Shown: positions 1 through 11,364 of the stretch, piece by piece
How the letters are laid out: every line of letters begins with the position of its first letter
How positions within the stretch are numbered: position 1 is the stretch's first letter
Made by a program: the position numbers and the translations under genes
Notes under the pieces: generated by a model
Database searches by the model: none
Told to the model about the DNA's origin: nothing
What the model saw: only the letters and a program-made list of their open reading frames with translations
Assembly (NCBI GenBank): GCA_965153355.1
Contig: OZ231126.1
Location: 18,724,001 to 18,788,000, forward strand
Reading direction: 5' to 3'
From: Flaccisagitta enflata
Taxonomy: Eukaryota; Chaetognatha; Sagittoidea; Aphragmophora
DNA length: 64,000 nucleotides

Positions 1-180
1 GTTAAAAAATGTTAAAAAATGTTAAAAAATGTTAAAAAATGTTGAAAAATATTGAAAAATGTTAAAAAATGTTAAAAATGTTTAAAAATGTTTAAAAATG
101 TTAAAAAATGTTAAAAAATATTAAAATTTTTTAAAAATGTTAGGAAGTGTTAAAAGATGTTAAAATATCAGAAAAGGTTA
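1..180. repeat. GTTAAAAAAT tandem repeat
   Basis: A ten-base unit GTTAAAAAAT is repeated with drift from the window edge to about 130 and decays to 180. The same unit appears inverted at about 700-1000, so this may be one arm of a larger inverted structure cut by the window edge. Confidence 0.85.
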
Positions 181-469
181 AAAATATCAAGACGTAATAA
201 GAAATGGTAAAAAACATTAAAAAAATGTAAGATCATTGAATATTGTTCAAGGATATTAAAAAAGTATTGAAAAACATCAAATGCAAACAGTTAATTTGAA
301 CGCAAATCCATAAATTTTATTTTTTCCCGTCTCAAATGATAGTTTCTAGCAATTCTGATGTTCAAGAGTTCTGAGATTTTTATGGTTTTTTTTTCCCAGT
401 ATTTGCTTTAATTCAAAATCTTAATTTGCAAGAATTACAATACATTACAATGTATGCAAAAATTCAGTC

Positions 470-665
470 ATGTGCTAGACAACTGGACAATCTGCTCTAT
501 CCGTCCATCGGTCCATCTGTTGGCTAGTTGGATGGTCTATCACACTTTTTTTATGATTTTATGACCTTGCTGCTCTCGCCCAATCAGTTTAGTGACCTTT
601 AATATGGCCCCTGCCCACTTACATGCGACCGAGTGTAACCTGCCTGTAACCTGCCTTGTTTTTTT
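470..665 (-). mobile_element. HP-family element, degraded copy
   Basis: Read on the minus strand this has the family order: CAAGGCAGGTTACA start, a GGGCAGGGGCC box, a GAC/GGAC-type tetranucleotide tract and an end near 475. The terminal hairpin is no longer clear, so the copy is old. Confidence 0.5.
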
Positions 666-699
666 GCATTTTTTTTACATTTTCATTTGTGCCATATCA

Positions 700-1005
700 T
701 TTTATACAATTTTTTAACATTTTTTAACAATTTTTAACATTTTTTAACATTTTTTAACATTTTTTAACAATTTCTAGTTTCAAGTTATTTTAATATATTA
801 GTTTTTAACATTTATTAACTTTTTTGACAATGTGTTATTTTCTAAATTATTTCATGATATTCCTATTACATTTTTTAACAAATTCAAAACATTTTGATAA
901 CCTTTTGAGCGTTTTTTCATTACCATTTTTTAACATTTTTTAACATTTTTTAACAAAAACTTTAAAAGTTACAAAATGTTAAAAAATGTTAAAAATTTTT
1001 TAGCA
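700..1005. repeat. Inverted copy of the GTTAAAAAAT repeat
   Basis: ATTTTTTAAC units at 712-775 and 925-955 are the reverse complement of the repeat at the window start; the run ends with GTTAAAAAAT in the forward sense at about 975. The arms bracket an old HP-family copy. Confidence 0.7.
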
Positions 1006-2126
1006 TAGGTACCCCTGCATATTGTAAGATGTGGTTGTCGATGTTTTTGGAGTCGATGCATGATTCCAAATGTACTCCACTATACTGTAGTCTAATTAGC
1101 CAAGACGTTTATCCGTGCAAGCATAAAGATATGCCGAACGATCGGTCCTAGGTGTAGCGTCCCTTGAATGCTCGCGAACACTCAGTCATAGGTTTTAAGG
1201 AGGGACAGAAAATCTAAGAATAGAAAATGCATGAAGGTAGATAAACATGGTTGGCGAATAGAAGTACTATGTGCTTAGGTTGCCATTTCACTGATAGATG
1301 GGCCGACTGACTGACAGACAGCGGGGTGTAGAGTTGCGTGGTTCCTGGCGTCGGTCTTGAAACCTTCCATGTATGTGACATGTGCAACAATTCATCCTAC
1401 ATAAAACTCATACAATTAATCAAAAGGAAACAGAAATTGACAAGAATTCGTAAATAATATGGACATTTATATAGTGTAAGCTTCCATTACATACACATAG
1501 ATACCTAAAATATGGTCTTTTGAAACACTATCAAAATTCCTTAGGCATATACTTTTTACTAAGGCCAGTGCTCTCTAAGGCTTCCATTCGAATGTTTGTT
1601 TCGTCCACCTGTGTTGACTCAGACCCGTATCGATGCTTGAATGAAACTACATGCACATGCTTCATTATTTGCGGATAAAAATTTTAAGGCGGCCGAGAGT
1701 AGAAAAATTGAGGTGTGAGTTTTACGACGCGAATTTTAATGCAGTCCAAGACTCCTAGGGGGCTGACGTAAAGTGAGCTAAAGCCTTAGTTAAGGAACGT
1801 CCCTTTAATTGCCATGTAGTCGTTTAGTATGATCATCATGATCCTTTTGCGTAAATATGGCAGTGGAAGGATATCCATCTAGTTATCAAACTGTTTAAGG
1901 AAGATAGGTAGACTCGACTGCAGCCTGCGAGAGTGGTTGATGCAATCTGGCGGGGAAACAATCATCGTTTACGCACAATTGAACCCTTGTCGAAAGAATT
2001 TTCGGCGCCACTTTCCAGATCGTGGCATCGAAGAATCCTCTCCTGATCACTGAGATTCTGGTCTCCATGACGGGTGACCATCTACCGCCTTTGCATTAGG
2101 CTGCCATAAGGTTTGAGGAGGTGTCG
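1006..2126. other. No gene seen; holds an inverted repeat copy
   Basis: No coding potential is visible. Bases 1365-1565 are the reverse complement of 18755-18945: the shared words include ACTATATAAATGTCC and GTATGAGTTTTATGTAG. This marks a dispersed repeat that is also found beside the Penelope-like reverse transcriptase. Confidence 0.6.
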
Positions 2127-2134
2127 AAGTGAAC

Positions 2135-2258
2135 CAGGGGCGTAGGGGAGTTAAATTTTTAGAGCATGCCACCCCCTAATTAGTGTCCCGACAACTTTAG
2201 TGTCCCGACAACAGGGCATGCCATGGCATGCCTGGCATGCCCTTGTCCTACGCCCCTG
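2135..2258. mobile_element. hAT-type MITE with 8 bp target duplication
   Basis: The terminal inverted repeats are CAGGGGCGTAGG and CCTACGCCCCTG. They are flanked by a perfect 8 bp duplication AAGTGAAC (2127-2134 and 2259-2266). An 8 bp duplication with CAGGGG ends is the hAT signature. The 124 bp interior carries palindromic GGCATGCC words and no gene. Confidence 0.85.
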
Positions 2259-2623
2259 AAGTGAACCATCCATTATTAATTGTTCCGCTATTTGTGCATC
2301 TTTCGATTCCAAGTAGCGATTTCAAAGCCTGTATGTTCCCGACAGTGACGACAGAAGTGAATTTGCTTTTCCATTATCTGAGGACTGAGGCGTCCACAAA
2401 ATCCCCTGTCAGAACATCTTGACCTCGCCCACATTTGCGCCTTGGAGAAGGTGATCCGTCTGTCCCATTTTAAAAAGGGATGCATCGCCTTACATTCGAC
2501 TCAGTGCAGTGAATGAAGTTTGATTTTCGTTTTGACACGATGGAGGATAACAAAGAACATTTGATAGGCCGATAGATGCCTTCTCTTCAGGTATACCTGC
2601 CGGGAAGTAGACAAAATAAGATA
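2259..2623. other. No gene seen
   Basis: Unique-looking sequence without a convincing reading frame. Two short overlapping open frames on opposite strands show no recognisable domain. Confidence 0.4.
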
Positions 2624-3019
2624 CACGCTGTATTTTGTCTAAGAACACTGTTTATAAGAACAACAGCCTCAGATATGGTGATTAAATAAGAACATCCTAA
2701 GAACATGCCAGGCTCAGATTTTTGCACAAATACATTCTAATGTACGCTTTTATATAATTTTTTGAGGAAACAATGAAAAAACGTTGTACAGAATCCTTTA
2801 ACCTAAACAATTCAACCAATTATTTTTATCATTTACATTTCTATAAATTTCATGATTTAATATAAACAAAAATTGTAAACACTGAGAAGAAAATATATTC
2901 ATTTCATTGAATATGACTAGTTAGCAACTATGATAAAGAACTTCCATGCTACAAAAATAAGAACGGGTTAAGAACATTTGAGGCTGAAAATTGGCAAAAC
3001 TGTGTTCTTATTGGAAAAA
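2624..3019. mobile_element. M-family foldback element, 3' end cut (M4)
   Basis: It starts at TA then CACGCTGTATTTTG and carries repeated TAAGAACA words together with CAGCCTCAGAT. The right terminal repeat reads as far as TGTTCTTATT and then stops where a P-family copy begins, so the end was lost or interrupted. Confidence 0.6.
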
Positions 3020-3250
3020 AGTTGAATCACGTAATTCGACTTTTTGATACGTAGGGAAGAAATGAAGTTTTTCATTTTGGATTTGGGACAATTTTAGGAA
3101 GTTGTGCCATTTCTGGGCTAAGATGTACTTTTTTTTATATTCATAGCAATGAAAGAGCTTATTTTTCTCTTTCAAATAGAATCAACCAGAAGTCTCTTTG
3201 ATCATTAGTTTTGGCGCTACGAATTTTTGAACTTTGGAATCTTTTTTTTA
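3010..3250 (+). mobile_element. P-family repeat with 5' hairpin
   Basis: It begins GGAAAAAAGTTGAAT and folds with ATTCGACTTTTT a few bases later. The following 200 bases match the copies at 50.87 kb and 63.41 kb in order: a TTTTCATTTT block, AGGAAGTTG, CTCTTTCA, a GAATTC-like word and a GCTA(C/T)GA(A/T)TTTT block. Confidence 0.65.
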
Positions 3251-3388
3251 TTTTTACGCATTTTTGCAAAAATCGTTATTTTTCATTGATCCAATTTTTT
3301 GGCTCTATGTAATGAGAAAGAAGAGTCAAGATGTTATACAAATTGACCCTAACTTTTATAACGCCAGCTTTTGCATTTTGCTCTGCTT

Positions 3389-3530
3389 GAGACAGAGAAA
3401 GAGAGAGAGAGAAAGAGAATAAAAACTTTAAAAGAGAAAGAGAAAAAGAATGCCAGAAAAAGACATACACCCCCCTACACACACACACATTCACACATAC
3501 TCTCACACACACACATATTCTCTCTCTCTC

Positions 3531-3593
<63 letters not shown>

Positions 3594-3620
3594 AAGAGAG
3601 AGAGAGAGAGAGCGCGAGAG

Positions 3621-3673
<53 letters not shown>
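3389..3673. repeat. Compound (GA)n and (AC)n microsatellite
   Basis: Long GA tracts (3390-3417 and 3532-3622) are followed by an AC tract (3624-3673). Open frames here on both strands are simple-sequence artefacts. Confidence 0.95.
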
Positions 3674-3675
<2 letters not shown>

Positions 3676-4089
3676 GATAAAGGAAGACCGAAAAAAGACA
3701 TGGAGAGACAGATTGAATGACAAAAACAGGCAGGCTGTCAACCAGGCATCATCAGATGCACACAGAAGAACATGCACCGAAACAAGCCCGACCGGGCAAC
3801 GATGTGTCTGGGCCGTGTCCCTACGTGTATTGATCATGTGACATATATGAAGAGACAGATGGATGAACATGTTGGTTGGCTGATCATTTGTTTCAGTATA
3901 GGATCTCACCGTGGCCAAAGACAACCGAGAAACGCGGTTTTTGCACCTGCGTAACAGACAGACAGACGGACGGATGGACAGACAAATGGACGGACCGACG
4001 GACGGACAGACCCTCTTATAGAAATGCGTTTCTGAGGGACGCATTAAAAAGAACTTTTTTCCAGTCGGCGAGAGCCGCCTTTATTGTAA
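3674..4089. other. No gene; HP-type end fragment
   Basis: A (GACG)n tract at 3958-4012 leads into CTCTTATAG and a stem AATGCGT...ACGCATT at about 4021-4046. This is the end signature of an HP-family element whose start lies farther left in drifted sequence. Confidence 0.55.
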
Positions 4090-4290
4090 ACAAGGCTGGA
4101 TACACGGCTACCCCAGTCGCGTGTGGGTGGGCAGGGGCAGAAATTGAGGTCACCAGATCATTTGGGCAGGAGCAGTGAGGCCAAAAACCGCAAAAAAACA
4201 AAAAAAGTAAAGTGTGATGGACGGACGGACGGACGGACGGACGGACCGACAAAGCGGGGTGTAGAGTCGCGTAGCACGCGACTAAAAATA
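4090..4290 (+). mobile_element. HP1 element with AGTCGCG hairpin, full copy
   Basis: It starts ACAAGGCTGGATACACGGC, has AGTCGCGTGT at 4115-4124, a GGGTGGGCAGGGGCAG box, a GAGCAGTGAGGCC box, a (GGAC)n tract, then GCGGGGTGTAG. The terminal hairpin is AGTCGCG (4265-4271), loop TAGCA, CGCGACT (4277-4283), followed by AAAAAT. The 5' AGTCGCGTGT is complementary at 9 of 10 bases to the right hairpin arm, giving a subterminal inverted repeat. Non-coding. The plan resembles Helentron-associated elements (inference). Confidence 0.8.
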
Positions 4291-5103
4291 CGGCGTGTAC
4301 TCGGATTGATATAAGAGACGGAAGATAACATTCTAACGATCACGCTCCTAACGAAATTCCGCCACGAATAAATATTTTTGAAAGTCCCATCATTCTTTTG
4401 TTTCTTTGTTGAGGTTAATTCCGACTCATTGTAGCTGTCACCCTAGTGTCACACTTTAATTCATATTATAGTAAATGCTATGTCACGGCATATAAAGATG
4501 ATGGGAAAGAGGGTCAAATTCTGTACTTGCACCTAAAATTTCATGTCCTAACTCCGATTTGTTTGGTCACAGTAAAATTCTTATGAAACTTTAATGTTAA
4601 TCATTAAAAAAAACAAGAATTGAATTGTAACGCTCGCCGACCAAGCTTTGTAGTTAATTCTTTGTTTCCTCACAGCGCTTCTCACACAAATGCGCGATGC
4701 TTTTTAGTTGCGGACACGCAAATCTATAAGTAGCGGGGGGACCGTGAAGCCCCAAAGGGGTAAATAAGAGAGATACACCACTCAGTAGGCGACCAATGTC
4801 TGGTGGAACATCCCTCTTAACAATCTGAAACGTCAGATGGACTCAAAAATGTTGAAAAAATCGCCCTCATCCAGCATCTTTTTCATCTATGTAAATTATC
4901 AAAATTCCCATTAAAGTTGCTGCATTTTTAGGGCTTTTGGCCACAAAAAATTTCAATTCCTGATCATTTTAAACAATGACAAGCGTTTTTTATGTGATTG
5001 CTGATATTGTATGTAACAGGTGATTGATTAATAAAACAAAACTCATAATTGCTGCAAGTTGCTGCAAGTTGCAGCATGTTGCTGCAGGCATTGTAGTAAT
5101 TTA
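4291..5103. other. No gene seen
   Basis: AT-rich intergenic-type sequence with no supported coding region. A short run of GCTGCAAGTT words lies at about 5045-5090. Confidence 0.4.
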
Positions 5104-5315
5104 AGCCAAACAAGGGTGGATACACGGATACCCAAGCCACGTGCGGGAGGGCAGGGGCCCTAGTTGAAGTCACTTGATCATTTGGGAAGGAGCAGTGAGG
5201 CCAAAGACCGCAAAAAGCAAAACTAGTAAAAGATGACAGACCAACGGATGGACCAACAGACAGACCTACAGACCAACAAAGCGGGGTGTAGAGTCGCACA
5301 GCACGAGACTTAAAA
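5104..5315 (+). mobile_element. HP1 element, diverged copy
   Basis: Same order as the copy at 4090: GGATACACGG, GGGAGGGCAGGGGC, GAGCAGTGAGGCC, a GACAGACC-type tract, GCGGGGTGTAGAGTCG. The hairpin arms have decayed to AGTCGCA/GAGACT. Confidence 0.7.
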
Positions 5316-5399
5316 TGTTGCAAATCTGAGAACACAATGATAGGCAATCGAGTCCTATAGTTTTAAACTGCAACTCTATCAGGAGCTTTATCCATCTGT

Positions 5400-5735
5400 C
5401 AGTCTATCTTTTGAAAACTTTGACTGTCCATCCATTCATCCATCAGCATATCTGTCCATCTGTGCCTCCATCCCTTCATTTACAATACACTCAATCATTG
5501 GTAAGTAATTATCTACTTCTAGTTCAAAAGTTTTAAATTGGTCATTTCTGCCCCTGCCAGTGTTCTTGTAACACATTGAAATGGCCAATGTAGGTCCTTC
5601 AAGTGTAAATTTGCGACTAGCCCTTGCATCTGTCTGTCTGTCTGTCTGCCTGTCTGTTAATCCAACTATCCATCCAACCCTTTGTCCATTCAACCTATTA
5701 CATCCAGATCCGTAAGCATCGTTTAAAAACAATCA
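5400..5735. other. HP-like fragment with (GTCT)n tract
   Basis: A minus-strand GACAGACAGACAG tract at 5627-5660 and CCATCCATTCATCCATC words suggest another degraded member. No gene is visible. Confidence 0.35.
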
Positions 5736-5916
5736 TGACCGGATACACGGCTACCAAAGTCGCGCGTGGGTAAGCAGGGTCAGTGATTTAAAAGGGTCAC
5801 TTGAGCAAAAGATGCCCAAAAACGCTATAAAAGCTAATGGTATAAGACCAACCAACAGACCGATCAACCGACATAGCGGGTTATTGAGTTGTGGTGTAGC
5901 ATGCGACTACAAATTG
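5736..5916 (+). mobile_element. HP1 element, diverged copy
   Basis: It starts GACCGGATACACGGCTAC and ends near a weak stem with GCATGCGACTAC. The GGGTAAGCAGGGTCAG box is recognisable. Confidence 0.6.
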
Positions 5917-7224
5917 CGGTTTGTTTGTCTGTTTCCAGGCAAAATACTGCTGCTTGTGCATTAACCCAGCCCAGTTGTATGGGTCAGTTGCATTTTGACC
6001 CTCCCAACAGACAGCCCGACTAAGTGGCATATAGAATTGCGTGGATGCAACTGATAATAGCATTCTTAGCTCATTAATCTGCTCCTTACCTTAGGTCTTT
6101 TTAAGCTAGACTCTTGGTCGAAAACTTATTTTTGCTGCAAGTCGATGTCAAGATTATTTCAACTGTCACGATTGATCATCTGGTGGAGCGCAAGCCCAGC
6201 AGTCTCAGTCTTACAAGGCCCTAAACGTGCAACCTTGGTTGTGGACGGGTGCAGGATTGGAAAACCCTGAAAAGCAACTTTGTGACAGATTGAAGGACCA
6301 ATGGACATAAAAGTGACTTATAGAGTTGCATGTCCGCGACAAAAAAATTAGAATAGCCCTATGATTGACTATGTATCAGACTCTCTATCACCACTGATAA
6401 TTCAAATCAGTACAGTCAAATACCGCAATGACGGATGCCAAGGGACTAAAAAGTTTTATCCATAATAGACAAATTTCTGTCATTACAAAGGGGAATATGT
6501 GGTCAGCGGTTTCCAATGACTAACCACGCACAATTGTGATAGTGAGTGTGATAAGGCGATGCAACCACCCTGAGGGGGATGAAGTCCTGTACAACACGGA
6601 GGACCTTTGTTCATATTGCCATATTTGCGGTCACTAGAGCATCAGAGCAGGAGCAGTGAGGCCGATGTACACAGAAACATGCAAGAAAGAAAAAAAATGT
6701 GACAGACCGACCAATGAATGGACAGACAGTGGTGTATACCATTGCGTAGCACGTAACTAAGACCCATCTTACTGACAACAAGCCTCTAATTGTATTGTAT
6801 CATATTTTTTGTCAAATCCCTCTGCACCTTTTTATCTACAGATGGAACCAATGACAGACTCACTTAGCTAATAAAAGAGTTGCATAGCACGCATCTGAAA
6901 ATTGCAATGATTAAAATTTTTTGCTTGAGTGTTCCTTTTCAAGAACAGGCCCAATACACTAATGACTAATGGCAATACGCTAATGACTTATATGGAGAGA
7001 CATATAGACAAACAGACATATCAAATGACAGAGTAGAAAAGAGACTCTCAAACCATGTTTGTTGATTTTTTATCTAGTGAATGATCTCACTGTGGCTTCA
7101 GAAAGCCAAGAAGTAGTTTTTACACAGGTGAAACGAACAGACAGACGGAACCGACAAACGGATATCCTGTTGAGATGCATTCCTGAAGGACGCACCTAAA
7201 AAGATATAATCCTGATTGCAGCAA
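5917..7224. other. No gene; fragments of HP-type repeats
   Basis: No coding region is supported. Recognisable pieces are an HP1-like tail at 6640-6765 (GAGCAGTGAGGCC then GTGTATACCATTGCG) and an HP4/HP3-like end at 7130-7200 with GAGATGCATTCCTGAAGGACGCACC. Confidence 0.45.
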
Positions 7225-7244
7225 CTTATTAAGTTTTTCAAATC

Positions 7245-7385
7245 CATTTTCAGTCACATGCTACGCGACTCTACAACCCACTATGTCAGTCTGTTGGTTG
7301 GTCAGTCAGTTGATCAGTTGTTCTGTCAGTCGCTCTTGACTGACCTCAAATATTGCCCGTGCCCACCCACACGTTAATGGGGAAG
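7245..7385 (-). mobile_element. HP1 fragment, minus strand
   Basis: CACATGCTACGCGACTCTACA begins the reverse of the terminal hairpin, followed by a (GGTT/GTCA)n tract and TGCCCGTGCCCACCCACACG. Confidence 0.6.
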
Positions 7386-7599
7386 CATTCTTTTTAAATT
7401 GATTACAATTTCAGTTGAAGGCATTTTCCATTTTTGTCTGTCCGTCAATTGCCTGTCAGTCCATAATGATTGCCCAGGAATGTGTGAGTGTGTGGGGAGG
7501 GGCGAAGTATATGCCCCGGTACTAATGTATGTTTGCTGTAAAGGTTATGAAATAAGATATCCCGAACCACTTGCCTTATAAGGCAAAATAAATGTTTCC

Positions 7600-8110
7600 C
7601 TGCGTCAATCTGTAGCAAGGGAACAATATTCCATGCAGCTAACTTGCTGTAGCTTCCAGCAGCTTGCAACATCTTGTAGCAGCTTGCAGCATCTTGCATC
7701 AGCTTGCAGGGGCATGCAACAAAAGAAAATGTTTTCCAGCAGACAATCAACAAGTTAAAACTGACTTAAATATGATTTTGGACCATATTTTCAAAAGCAA
7801 TGAGAGCTGGAATGGTGAAATATCACAAGGAGCTTGCTTGCTTGCTGCAACTTACTGCAGCTTTCTGCACACTAACTGAAGCTTGCTGCAGCTTGCTACA
7901 AAGGTAAAATATACCCAGTTGTAATACATTTACAAAGTTCTAACTGAGATCATTCAGTAAATCATGTCCACTATATTGTGGTCACGATCGTCTTTGTGAT
8001 CAAATTTTCAAAATCTACGGGACAATTAGGACATTGCTGCAAACCAGAGAAGCTTCCGCAGCTTATTCTCTTGCTGCAGGTAGGGCTTGCTTTCCCAAAC
8101 AAGTGTCCAT
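7600..8110. repeat. Degenerate CTTGCAGCA-type tandem repeat
   Basis: Words such as GCAGCTTGCAGCATCTTGCA recur with drift at 7635-7720, 7830-7900 and 8030-8080. The phase is irregular and short open frames across it are not convincing. Confidence 0.5.
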
Positions 8111-8410
8111 TCACAAAAAAAAACTGCAATCACTCTGCATTGCATTTTTCATCAAATTCTCAAACAACGAACTTGCTGTTATTGATCAGCCTAAGTGCAG
8201 CAATTTACAGCAACCACTGTATTCTTTACTGTTTTACTGTCTTTTGCACACAGCTACACCAAGCAGCATTACCAACTATCATTTAGTGTTACAACCAAAG
8301 CATCTATCATGTAACATGAGACTCAGAGGATCAAAGAGACATGACAATCTTGAGTTTTGGCCTCAAATTCTTAGGTCTTATGTAGATGACAAACATAGTG
8401 GGTGAGGGCG

Positions 8411-8565
8411 ATTTTTAGGTGCGACAAAGCACCTCTATAACTGGCTGTGTCCGTCGGTCGGTTGGTTGGTTGGTTGGGCAACGCATTCGTTCGACGATCC
8501 ACACGTCGCACCTTATTGGCCTACTTGGCCTTGTTTCAGCAACTTTGGGCACAGGAAATGATGCA
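8411..8565 (-). mobile_element. HP3 element end with AGGTGC hairpin
   Basis: The hairpin is AGGTGC (8417-8422), loop GACAAA, GCACCT (8429-8434), then CTATAACTGGCTGTGTCC and a GGTTGGTT tract. It matches the inverse-orientation copy at 49.04-49.20 kb, including the shared GTTCGACGATC and GCACCTTATTGGCC words. Confidence 0.75.
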
Positions 8566-8635
8566 AATCGTTCAGGATGATACTTCAGCAGAGTTTAGTC
8601 GCCTACTGGGAAAGAAATTGGTTCTCTCCCGTCCC

Positions 8636-8780
8636 TACTATAAGAGGCTTTGTCCGTCCATTGGTTGGTTGGTTGGTTGGTCTGTCGGTCCGTGGACACG
8701 TGTAGAAAAGTGAGGAAATGCGCATTTCCGCCCCTGCCCACCCGTCCGCAACTGGTGGCCGTGTATCCGGCCTTGTTTGT
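8636..8780 (-). mobile_element. HP2 element, hairpin end missing
   Basis: On the minus strand: ACAAGGCCGGATACACGGCC, AGTTGCGGAC, GGGTGGGCAGGGGCGG, a GCGCATTTCC box, GGACCGACAGACC, ending at TCTTATAG. The terminal hairpin is replaced by other sequence. Confidence 0.75.
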
Positions 8781-9149
8781 CTTGTTTTGGTAAAATTTCT
8801 TAAAATTAAAATTGGTATATCTCAGGAACTATTTGAGCTAGCCCATTGAAATTTTGCATGGTTGATACCAAGATCAAGAGAGTCCTTTGCCTAAATTCTG
8901 ATGCGACCTAAAGAATGTTGAACGGTCCAACCAGACCAACCAGTCTACCAGATGAAAAAATGAAAAAATATCATAACATCTAAAATAATTGTCCGATCTG
9001 GTTGAAATTTTGCATGGAGGATGAATTTCACGCCGTCCACGGTTGACTTACCATGAAACCGGCCTTGAAAAAATCAACTAAATTTTAAAACAAACAGTGA
9101 CCGAGGGCAAGGAAATATCGCCTGGGCTAAAATGTTCTCCAGTGACTAT
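8781..9149. other. No gene seen
   Basis: Contains twice-used words (GTTGAAATTTTGCATGG and ATTGAAATTTTGCATGG) typical of a dispersed repeat. No reading frame is supported. Confidence 0.4.
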
Positions 9150-9839
9150 TAACAGGGTGTGCAAAATTATCCGCACTTGGCACTTACTTTGTTCAAAAAC
9201 CTTAAAAGAAAAAGATTTATGAAAGCATAAATAATATGTATGAAAAAGTATCTTTTTTGTCCTCGACGATCAGTTTACGTCGAGGACTATAACATAGCAC
9301 TGATCGTGTAGTAAGCCGTTGTCGTTTGTCGTTTGTTGTTGTGTCAACCCTTAAAAACTTTAGAACCTCAACTCAGATGTTGATGAAACTTGGTCAGTGC
9401 TTTTCTAAGGGCAGTACTGACTTGTGTACCAACTTTCAACAACATTCATAAATATTTAATACCCTTTGCCTATTATTTTTGTAGTAATATTAATTCCTGG
9501 ACTTGTGCAATTTACATAGGGGAAGGGTAGTAAAGGTTCACCAATGTTGTTCAAACTTGTTGTGAAGGTTTATTGCATCAATTAAAGCTCCCCTGCAAGA
9601 TTTCAGATAATTCTGAGTATTGGTTTAGAAGATATAAGGGTATTTTGCTAGTAATATTGATTCCTAGACGTGTGCAATTTACATAGGGGAATGGTAGTAA
9701 AGGTTCACCAATGTTGTTCAAACTTGTTGTGAAGGTTCATTGCATCAATTAAAGCTCCCCTGCAAGATTTCAGTAAATTCTGAGTATTGGTTAAGAAAAT
9801 ATAAGGGTATTTATGATGTATCTAGTAACATTATTTCTT

Positions 9840-10115
9840 GGACTTAAGAATTTTTTTTTTGAATAAAATTTTTTTTTTTAATTTTTTTTTTTTTTTTTAA
9901 AAAAAAAATTTTTTGAAAGAAATTTTTTTTTTTTAAATTTAAAAAATTTTTTTTTTTAATAAAAATTTCATTTTTTTTAAAAAAATTTCATTTTTGAAAA
10001 AAATTTCATTTTTTAAAACAAATTTCATTTTTTGAAAAAAATTTCATTTTTTGAAATTTTTTTTTGAAAAAAATTTTTTTTTTAAAAAATTTTTTTTTTT
10101 GAAAAAAATTTTTTT
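9840..10115. repeat. A/T homopolymer-block tract
   Basis: Alternating T-runs and A-runs separated by GAAA and TTTCATT words. A similar tract lies at 21.74-21.92 kb at the same place in G2, so it is a component of the element. Confidence 0.85.
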
Positions 10116-10133
10116 TGGACTTTAAGGTATGCA

Positions 10134-10404
10134 ATTGGTAGCCGGGTCAGACTGAGTAGCCGGGTCAGACTGAGTAGCCGGGTCAGACTGAGTAGCCGGG
10201 TCAGACTGAGTAGCCGGGTCAGACTGAGTAGCCGGGTCAGACTGAGTAGCCTGGTCAGACTGAGTAGCCGGGTCAGACTGAGTAGCCGGGTCAGACTGAG
10301 TAGCCGGGTCAGACTGAGTAGCCGGGTCAGACTGAGTAGCCGGGTCAGACTGAGTAGCCGGGTCAGACTGAGTAGCCGGGTCAGACTGAGTAGCCGGGTC
10401 GGAC
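10134..10404. repeat. 18-bp minisatellite, about 15 copies
   Basis: The unit TAGCCGGGTCAGACTGAG is repeated almost perfectly, with one CTGG variant near 10250. Because the unit is a multiple of three, both strands are open throughout, but the frames are satellite artefacts. Confidence 0.95.
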
Positions 10405-11164
10405 ACCAAATAGACAACAGTCGAGGACTGTTGTTTTTAAGCTTTTATTATTCAAAACTTAAAATCACAGAGTCAGTATTAAGACCTTTCAGGTATATTT
10501 TACCCTAATAAAACATTCCTTAAAATTCTTTATCAAAATAATCTGAAATTCTGTTATGAGTTTTTTTTTTTAGGCCAAGTTAATTTGCTCTAGTGAGTTC
10601 CTTTCATGATGATATAATTTATCCACCTCAGCACAATGTGCGCCAAGCAAAAAAGATTGATATTTAGTAATCACAAATACAAGAATCTATAATATAGTTA
10701 CTTATATTGCCTATGAAATAAAATCCTGTCAAAATCAAAATCTTTGCTTCAAATCATTTGACTACCTTAGTGACAAGGGGTATAGAAAAGACCTGCAATC
10801 AGTTTTAGCTTCTAGTATAACTTACTGGGGCTTTCTGGTCCAAATTTCATGGTGCTGAGTCACTTTTGAGTACAGTTTTCTTTCCACGAAGTAAGTGCGG
10901 ATAATTTTGCACACCCTGTTACTATTACTATTACTAGCAACGACTTCAGAAACTTTATGGAAAGAGGGAGAGAGAAGGAAGGAATGAAAGAAGGAAAGGA
11001 GATACAGTACCATAGGAGCAATGAGAACCTCAGATGGAAGGTCATCTCCTGCTTCACTATTCTAATGAAAGAGCTTCAATTATGGTTTTTCTGAAAGCTG
11101 GTGAGCAAGAGTTTTGAGTGAATATAGTTTTATTCCTCTAGCTCTAACTGTTGACCAAAAAGAA

Positions 11165-11214
11165 AAAAAGTGCAGCATCACTAGGGATTTGAACCTGTGA
11201 CTCTGAAGAGAGAG
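11165..11214 (-). other. tRNA-like B-box segment
   Basis: On the minus strand GGTTCAAATCCC (complement of 11184-11195) matches a pol III B box. It abuts the left end of element L. An A-box-like segment abuts the right end of L on the same strand. The two may be halves of one tRNA-derived SINE split by L. Confidence 0.4.
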
Positions 11215-11364
11215 AAATTTAGGCTAAAGTTCGTTATAAACGACTGATTTGAATTTACTATATAATTGCCACCCCCCACCCCAAAATGAAGGGGTGGCCA
11301 AGAGATGGCCTGAAATCATGGGGTGGCCGGGGTGGCACTCAGGGTGGCACCTGGAATATAAGGA

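Larger units (their letters stand above)
9259..10437 (+). mobile_element. G1: subterminal-inverted-repeat element inside J
   Basis: The 5' end GTCCTCGAC (9259-9267) can fold with CGTCGAGGAC a few bases later. The 3' end carries GTCGAGGAC (10420-10428), the exact reverse complement of the 5' word, in the hairpin ACAGTC-GAG-GACTGT. The start is followed by AACATAGCACTGATCGTGTAG, shared with G2. The interior has about 180-bp units repeated at 9480-9655 and 9656-9835, an A/T homopolymer tract and an 18-bp satellite. Non-coding. Confidence 0.8.
9152..10919. mobile_element. J: TA-flanked mariner-like TIR element
   Basis: Perfect inverted ends ACAGGGTGTGCAAAATTATC... of 27 bp are flanked by TA (9150-9151 and 10920-10921). 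TA duplication with an (A)CAGGGTGT start is typical of Tc1/mariner. No transposase frame remains. A G-family element occupies most of the interior. Confidence 0.85.

Noticed and set aside
3450-3720. Open frames of Arg-Glu, Thr-His, Ser-Leu or Cys-Val repeats here and at similar places
   Set aside because: Translations of dinucleotide microsatellites; open on several frames and strands at once.
10082-10417. Two long overlapping frames with 6-residue repeats
   Set aside because: Produced by an 18-bp minisatellite whose length is a multiple of three.
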